DNA of 16,374 nt from CALCKU01 sp964534845 (GTDB lineage Bacteria; Pseudomonadota; Alphaproteobacteria; Caulobacterales; Maricaulaceae), in NCBI GenBank assembly GCA_964534845.1, contig CAZHPV010000057.1:1-16374 (forward strand), written 5' to 3'. The position numbers and the translations under genes were made by a program. This document shows positions 13,492 to 16,374 of the stretch, in pieces; the stretch's first letter is position 1; each line of letters starts with the position of its first letter. Below the pieces are notes generated by a model. The model made no database searches and was not told where the DNA came from. It saw only the letters and a program-made list of their open reading frames with translations.

Positions 13492-15531
13492 TTATTGCCT
13501 GTAACAGGAGCTGTCGCGCGACGCGATACAAGCCTCTACAGCTGCTCTATCAATTGCGTTATCGCTGGCCGGAACATTGGAAATAGCCTCATCTATTAAT
13601 CCAAACTCATCATTTACGAGCGACCAAGGCCAAGCCCCCTGATAACCTTGGTCGATGATTGCAGATAGGGAGTCTACATCATTGACATGGAAAAGAGATT
13701 CTTGTTGAGCGTCGGCGAGGTCATATTCACCAATAATAATAGGACGATCTGCTTCATAGATATCGACATTGGTGATGTAAGGTGGATTTTGGTAAAATGG
13801 ATAATGATGTAACTCGTAAAAATCGAGGGTTCCATTTTGGTCTGCATCTGGCTGCGCGGTGAGTGTCTGGTTGCTAAAGGCCTCAAAGAAATCTGTATGT
13901 GTTGCCGTCGTTACTTTGACATTTGGGTCACGTTCATGAACGGCCGCTGCGATCCGGTTCACAAATCTCTGTGCTCCCGCTAAAGATAATGGGAAGCTCA
14001 GACCGTCACCGGGAACATTCGGTTCGTTTTGACAAAAATGTCCTGCGTCCGTCATGTCAATAATGGCACCTTCAGCTTCGTTGAAAACCTCATAGGCAAA
14101 CAATCCGGGATGATCCTTTAACCCGTCTACCATGGGGTTTAGGGCGTTATCGATGTAGCTCTGGTAATTATCTTCCACCATGATCTGGTGGCGTTCTATA
14201 TCCAGAAAACTGTTATAGCCAAAATCATCGCCAAAACTGTCGCAAAACATATCAAAAGAAAATAAGCTAAAGGTGACAACGATTCCGCGCCCCCATGCCT
14301 CGTCCAGAACAGATTTGAGTTGATCGATGACGACAGCGTCGGATGATACGTTGCTTAAACCCAAGACGGTTCCACTTGCGTCAATATTGGGTGTGACCTG
14401 AGCTGTTGTATGGAGCCAAACCCGCGCAGAGTTACCGCCTGCCTGCTGAATTCTGGAAAAATGATTACGATATGCCTCGATATCGGTCGGAGTAAACCAA
14501 CCAAAATCTGAACTAAAGCCACTATCGGAAGACCAAGGAATATTCGCACCGACAAGCGTAACCGGTTCGCCGAAATGCTCGAGCGTTGTTATCTCTTCGC
14601 TCGGTGTAAACATGGGGATTCCATAAGCCTTGACCTCTGATATGAATGTCCAAGCATTCCCTAGCGAATTTGAGAGGCCGCGAATACGAACAAATTGCGC
14701 TTGTGAAGCCGTTACGTCATAGGTTTCAAACTCAACCGTTGTGCCTGAACTTTGTCCCAAAAATACCGATGACCACTCTTCGCTCTCATTGGCACGTGTT
14801 GCAATTTCGAAATCATATGATCGTCCAGTCCCTAAAGCCCATGCAATGTTTATAGTTTCGACAGTCCAGAGGTCTCCCAAATCCAAAACCAAATCGTCTG
14901 GATTTGCACGGCTGGCGAAAATAGATAGACGTGACAAATCACCATCTAAAACATTGGACGGAGGAAACCGTGCATGGTGTTCACCGCTTGCAGATTGAAT
15001 TTCAATCTCTTGGGGTATAGGAGCAGGGACCGGGATACCATATGCCTTGACCTCTGATATGAATGTCCAAGCATTCCCTAGCGAATTTGAGAGGCCGCGA
15101 ATACGAACAAATTGCGCTTGTGAAGCCGTTACGTCATAGGTTTCAAACTCAACCGTTGTGCCTGAACTTTGTCCCAAAAATACCGATGACCACTCTTCGC
15201 TCTCATTGGCACGTGTTGCAATTTCGAAATCATATGATCGTCCAGTCCCTAAAGCCCATGCAATGTTTATAGTTTCGACAGTCCAGAGGTCTCCCAAATC
15301 CAAAACCAAATCGTCTGGATTTGCACGGCTGGCGAAAATAGATAGACGTGACAAATCACCATCTAAAACATTGGACGGAGGAAACCGTGCATGGTGTTCA
15401 CCGCTCGCAGATTGAATTTCAATCTCTTCTCCGATCTCTGCGGAGGACCCAGAATTTGCGACGGCATTTGTTGTGGTTGCAAGCAAAATTATAGACAAAA
15501 CTAAACTAATAAATATTCTGAAATTTAACAT
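13492..15531 (-). CDS. Secreted clan-A (GH5-like) glycoside hydrolase with two CBM32-like domains
   Basis: A 679-residue exported enzyme. The start is taken at 15531 because a clear signal peptide begins there (MLNFRIFISLVLSIILLATT, cut near NAVA-NS). The frame stays open 42 codons further upstream, but that part has no such character. Two F5/8-type-C domains (about 36-167 and 175-306) are joined by a proline linker PVPAPIPQ. The catalytic (beta/alpha)8 domain is about 318-650. Candidates there are R370 (NSARVWLH), acid/base E485 in VFNEAEG, H575/H576 in YELHHYPFY, and nucleophile E602 in PIIIGEYD. An EF-hand loop sits at 562-573. Cysteine pairs C430/C500 and C668/C676 could form disulfides. 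It probably cuts a beta-linked polysaccharide; a mannan is a guess from resemblance to GH5 mannanases. Nothing upstream overlaps it, and a divergent gene shares its 182-nt promoter region, where no sure promoter was found. Confidence 0.85.
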   Translation of the reverse strand: MLNFRIFISLVLSIILLATTTNAVANSGSSAEIGEEIEIQSASGEHHARFPPSNVLDGDLSRLSIFASRANPDDLVLDLGDLWTVETINIAWALGTGRSYDFEIATRANESEEWSSVFLGQSSGTTVEFETYDVTASQAQFVRIRGLSNSLGNAWTFISEVKAYGIPVPAPIPQEIEIQSASGEHHARFPPSNVLDGDLSRLSIFASRANPDDLVLDLGDLWTVETINIAWALGTGRSYDFEIATRANESEEWSSVFLGQSSGTTVEFETYDVTASQAQFVRIRGLSNSLGNAWTFISEVKAYGIPMFTPSEEITTLEHFGEPVTLVGANIPWSSDSGFSSDFGWFTPTDIEAYRNHFSRIQQAGGNSARVWLHTTAQVTPNIDASGTVLGLSNVSSDAVVIDQLKSVLDEAWGRGIVVTFSLFSFDMFCDSFGDDFGYNSFLDIERHQIMVEDNYQSYIDNALNPMVDGLKDHPGLFAYEVFNEAEGAIIDMTDAGHFCQNEPNVPGDGLSFPLSLAGAQRFVNRIAAAVHERDPNVKVTTATHTDFFEAFSNQTLTAQPDADQNGTLDFYELHHYPFYQNPPYITNVDIYEADRPIIIGEYDLADAQQESLFHVNDVDSLSAIIDQGYQGAWPWSLVNDEFGLIDEAISNVPASDNAIDRAAVEACIASRDSSCYRQ
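14627..15011 (-). repeat. 385-bp tandem repeat, copy encoding the second CBM32-like domain
   Basis: Identical to 15044-15428 except at 14989 (T here, C in the partner at 15406), which is a silent GCA/GCG alanine change. The period is 417 nt (139 codons). The 32-bp spacer between copies belongs to the proline linker. Confidence 0.95.
15044..15428 (-). repeat. 385-bp tandem repeat, copy encoding the first CBM32-like domain
   Basis: Partner of 14627-15011. It encodes the domain next to the signal peptide, from EIEIQSASGEHHARFPPSN to the VKAYG end strand. Hallmarks of the F5/8-type-C fold are visible in both copies: NVLDGD, DLVLDLG, FVRIRGL and SEVKAYG. Confidence 0.95.
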
Positions 15532-15713
15532 TGCGCGCCTAGTGTTCGATAACAGCTTAGCCGTATAAACCGTTATTTTAACTATAACACGATTTTCCCG
15601 TATAGGGAGAGTTAAGTTCAATAAATTCTTCGAATTAATACGATAACAGAAATACAAAGTAGGCTATAGAGTCAGTGATATTTGGCGCATTAGGGGTGAT
15701 TTGAGGTATATAC

Positions 15714-16374
15714 ATGACACAAATAATTTCATTTGAAGAAGGGGAGAGATACCTTGATTGGTTGACCCTAATTGACGCCTTCATAGAAGGGCATAAAATG
15801 CCTAAAGCGCAGATTGAGGACGTGTTTCTTTATGAAAGCGATAACACATTATTAAATCGCTCAGCTTGGATAAAAGGGTTAGGGCTTGCTGTAAAGTGTG
15901 CCACAATATTTCCAGAAAATTCTAAACAGGGTAGGCCGGCAATTGGTGGTGCCGTCAATCTATTTTCGAGTATGAATGGGTCCCTTGAGGCGATTTTGGA
16001 TTTTCATCTTGTCACGAAATGGAAAACGGCAGGTGATAGTCTATTAGGCGCAAAGCGTCTTGCAAGACCCGATAGTCGGTATGTTTTAATTCTGGGAGCA
16101 GGCACTGTAGCTCACTCGCTTCATGAAGCTTATAGCACACTTTTTCCGCAGGCGGAGTTTGCTGTATGGAACCGCTCTCGAGCAAATGCCGAGGCGTTTG
16201 CGAAGAAACATCCTGGGACGACAATTGTGTCTTCTCTCGCAGACGCCGTAAAAAAAGCGGACATTATCACCTGCGCGACAATGTCAACAGAAGCTATTTT
16301 AAGAGGTGAGTGGTTACGACCGGGTCAACATGTGGATTTAATCGGCGCTTATCGTCCCGATATGCGAGAGGCCG
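15714..16374 (+). CDS. Ornithine cyclodeaminase / mu-crystallin family protein, cut by window edge
   Basis: 220 codons from ATG 15714 run off the right edge; GAGG at 15703-15706 is a good ribosome site. The family uses NAD(P) to act on amino or imino acids (ornithine cyclodeaminase, alanine dehydrogenase, ketimine reductase). Visible marks are AVKCATIFPEN with K61 (the substrate-binding lysine position), NLFSSMNGSLEAILD, TKWKTAGDSLLGAKRLA where many members have RTAA, the dinucleotide loop LGAGTVA (127-133), and DLIGAYRPDMREA near the end. True ornithine cyclodeaminases have a GGDCPGKTE-type segment at that last site, so this is more likely a dehydrogenase or ketimine-reductase-like member. 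It is transcribed divergently from the hydrolase, and no functional link is visible. Confidence 0.83.
   Translation, partial: MTQIISFEEGERYLDWLTLIDAFIEGHKMPKAQIEDVFLYESDNTLLNRSAWIKGLGLAVKCATIFPENSKQGRPAIGGAVNLFSSMNGSLEAILDFHLVTKWKTAGDSLLGAKRLARPDSRYVLILGAGTVAHSLHEAYSTLFPQAEFAVWNRSRANAEAFAKKHPGTTIVSSLADAVKKADIITCATMSTEAILRGEWLRPGQHVDLIGAYRPDMREA

Noticed and set aside
14646..15415. Two pairs of identical plus-strand reading frames (69 and 85 codons)
   Set aside because: They are shadows of the 417-nt-period repeat in the hydrolase gene on the other strand.
15597..15607. CCCGTATAGGG symmetric element between the hydrolase and the cyclodeaminase-family gene
   Set aside because: It is only a short stem with a 5-base centre, has no match to a known operator, and is easily expected by chance.

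Overview
The window looks like chromosome from a moderate-GC, probably marine alphaproteobacterium. The basis is the gene content (a carnitine-type acyl-CoA operon, a two-partner secretion locus, a GPH-family sugar symporter, a hybrid kinase with a LuxR-type regulator) and many small tightly packed operons. A Hyphomonadaceae/Maricaulales-like host is a guess, not something the sequence proves. No tRNA, rRNA, CRISPR array, insertion sequence or phage gene was seen.

Region 1 (1-2977, + strand) is the end of an acyl-CoA operon. It holds the last 33 codons of an acyl-CoA dehydrogenase, a fused NDP-forming acyl-CoA synthetase, and a close CaiD homologue (carnitinyl-CoA dehydratase / crotonobetainyl-CoA hydratase). 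Together they could activate, oxidise and hydrate a carnitine, gamma-butyrobetaine or crotonobetaine type substrate.

Region 2 (3113-9362, + strand) is a type Vb (two-partner) secretion locus. It has one TpsB outer-membrane transporter followed by two tandem TpsA exoproteins of about 690 residues, each ending at a near-identical rho-independent terminator. The first ~300 mature residues of the exoproteins are about 90% identical without a gap. The rest of the beta-helix has diverged.

Region 3 (9547-13290) is a signalling and transport block. A LuxR/NarL-type response regulator (+) converges on a membrane-bound hybrid histidine kinase (-), and their stop codons overlap inside one TTAA. The kinase lies 4 nt downstream of a GPH (melibiose-carrier type) symporter gene, so symporter and kinase probably form one transcript. 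A LacI-type operator-like palindrome lies upstream of that pair.

Region 4 (13492-15531, - strand) is a secreted clan-A (GH5-like) glycoside hydrolase. Its N-terminus carries two copies of an F5/8-type-C (CBM32-like) domain that are identical over 384 of 385 bases, and a canonical EF-hand calcium loop sits in the catalytic domain. Divergent from it, an ornithine cyclodeaminase / mu-crystallin family gene runs off the right edge.

A reasonable but unproven reading of regions 2-4 is surface attachment (TPS exoproteins), extracellular polysaccharide attack (hydrolase), uptake (symporter) and control (kinase and regulator) in one neighbourhood.
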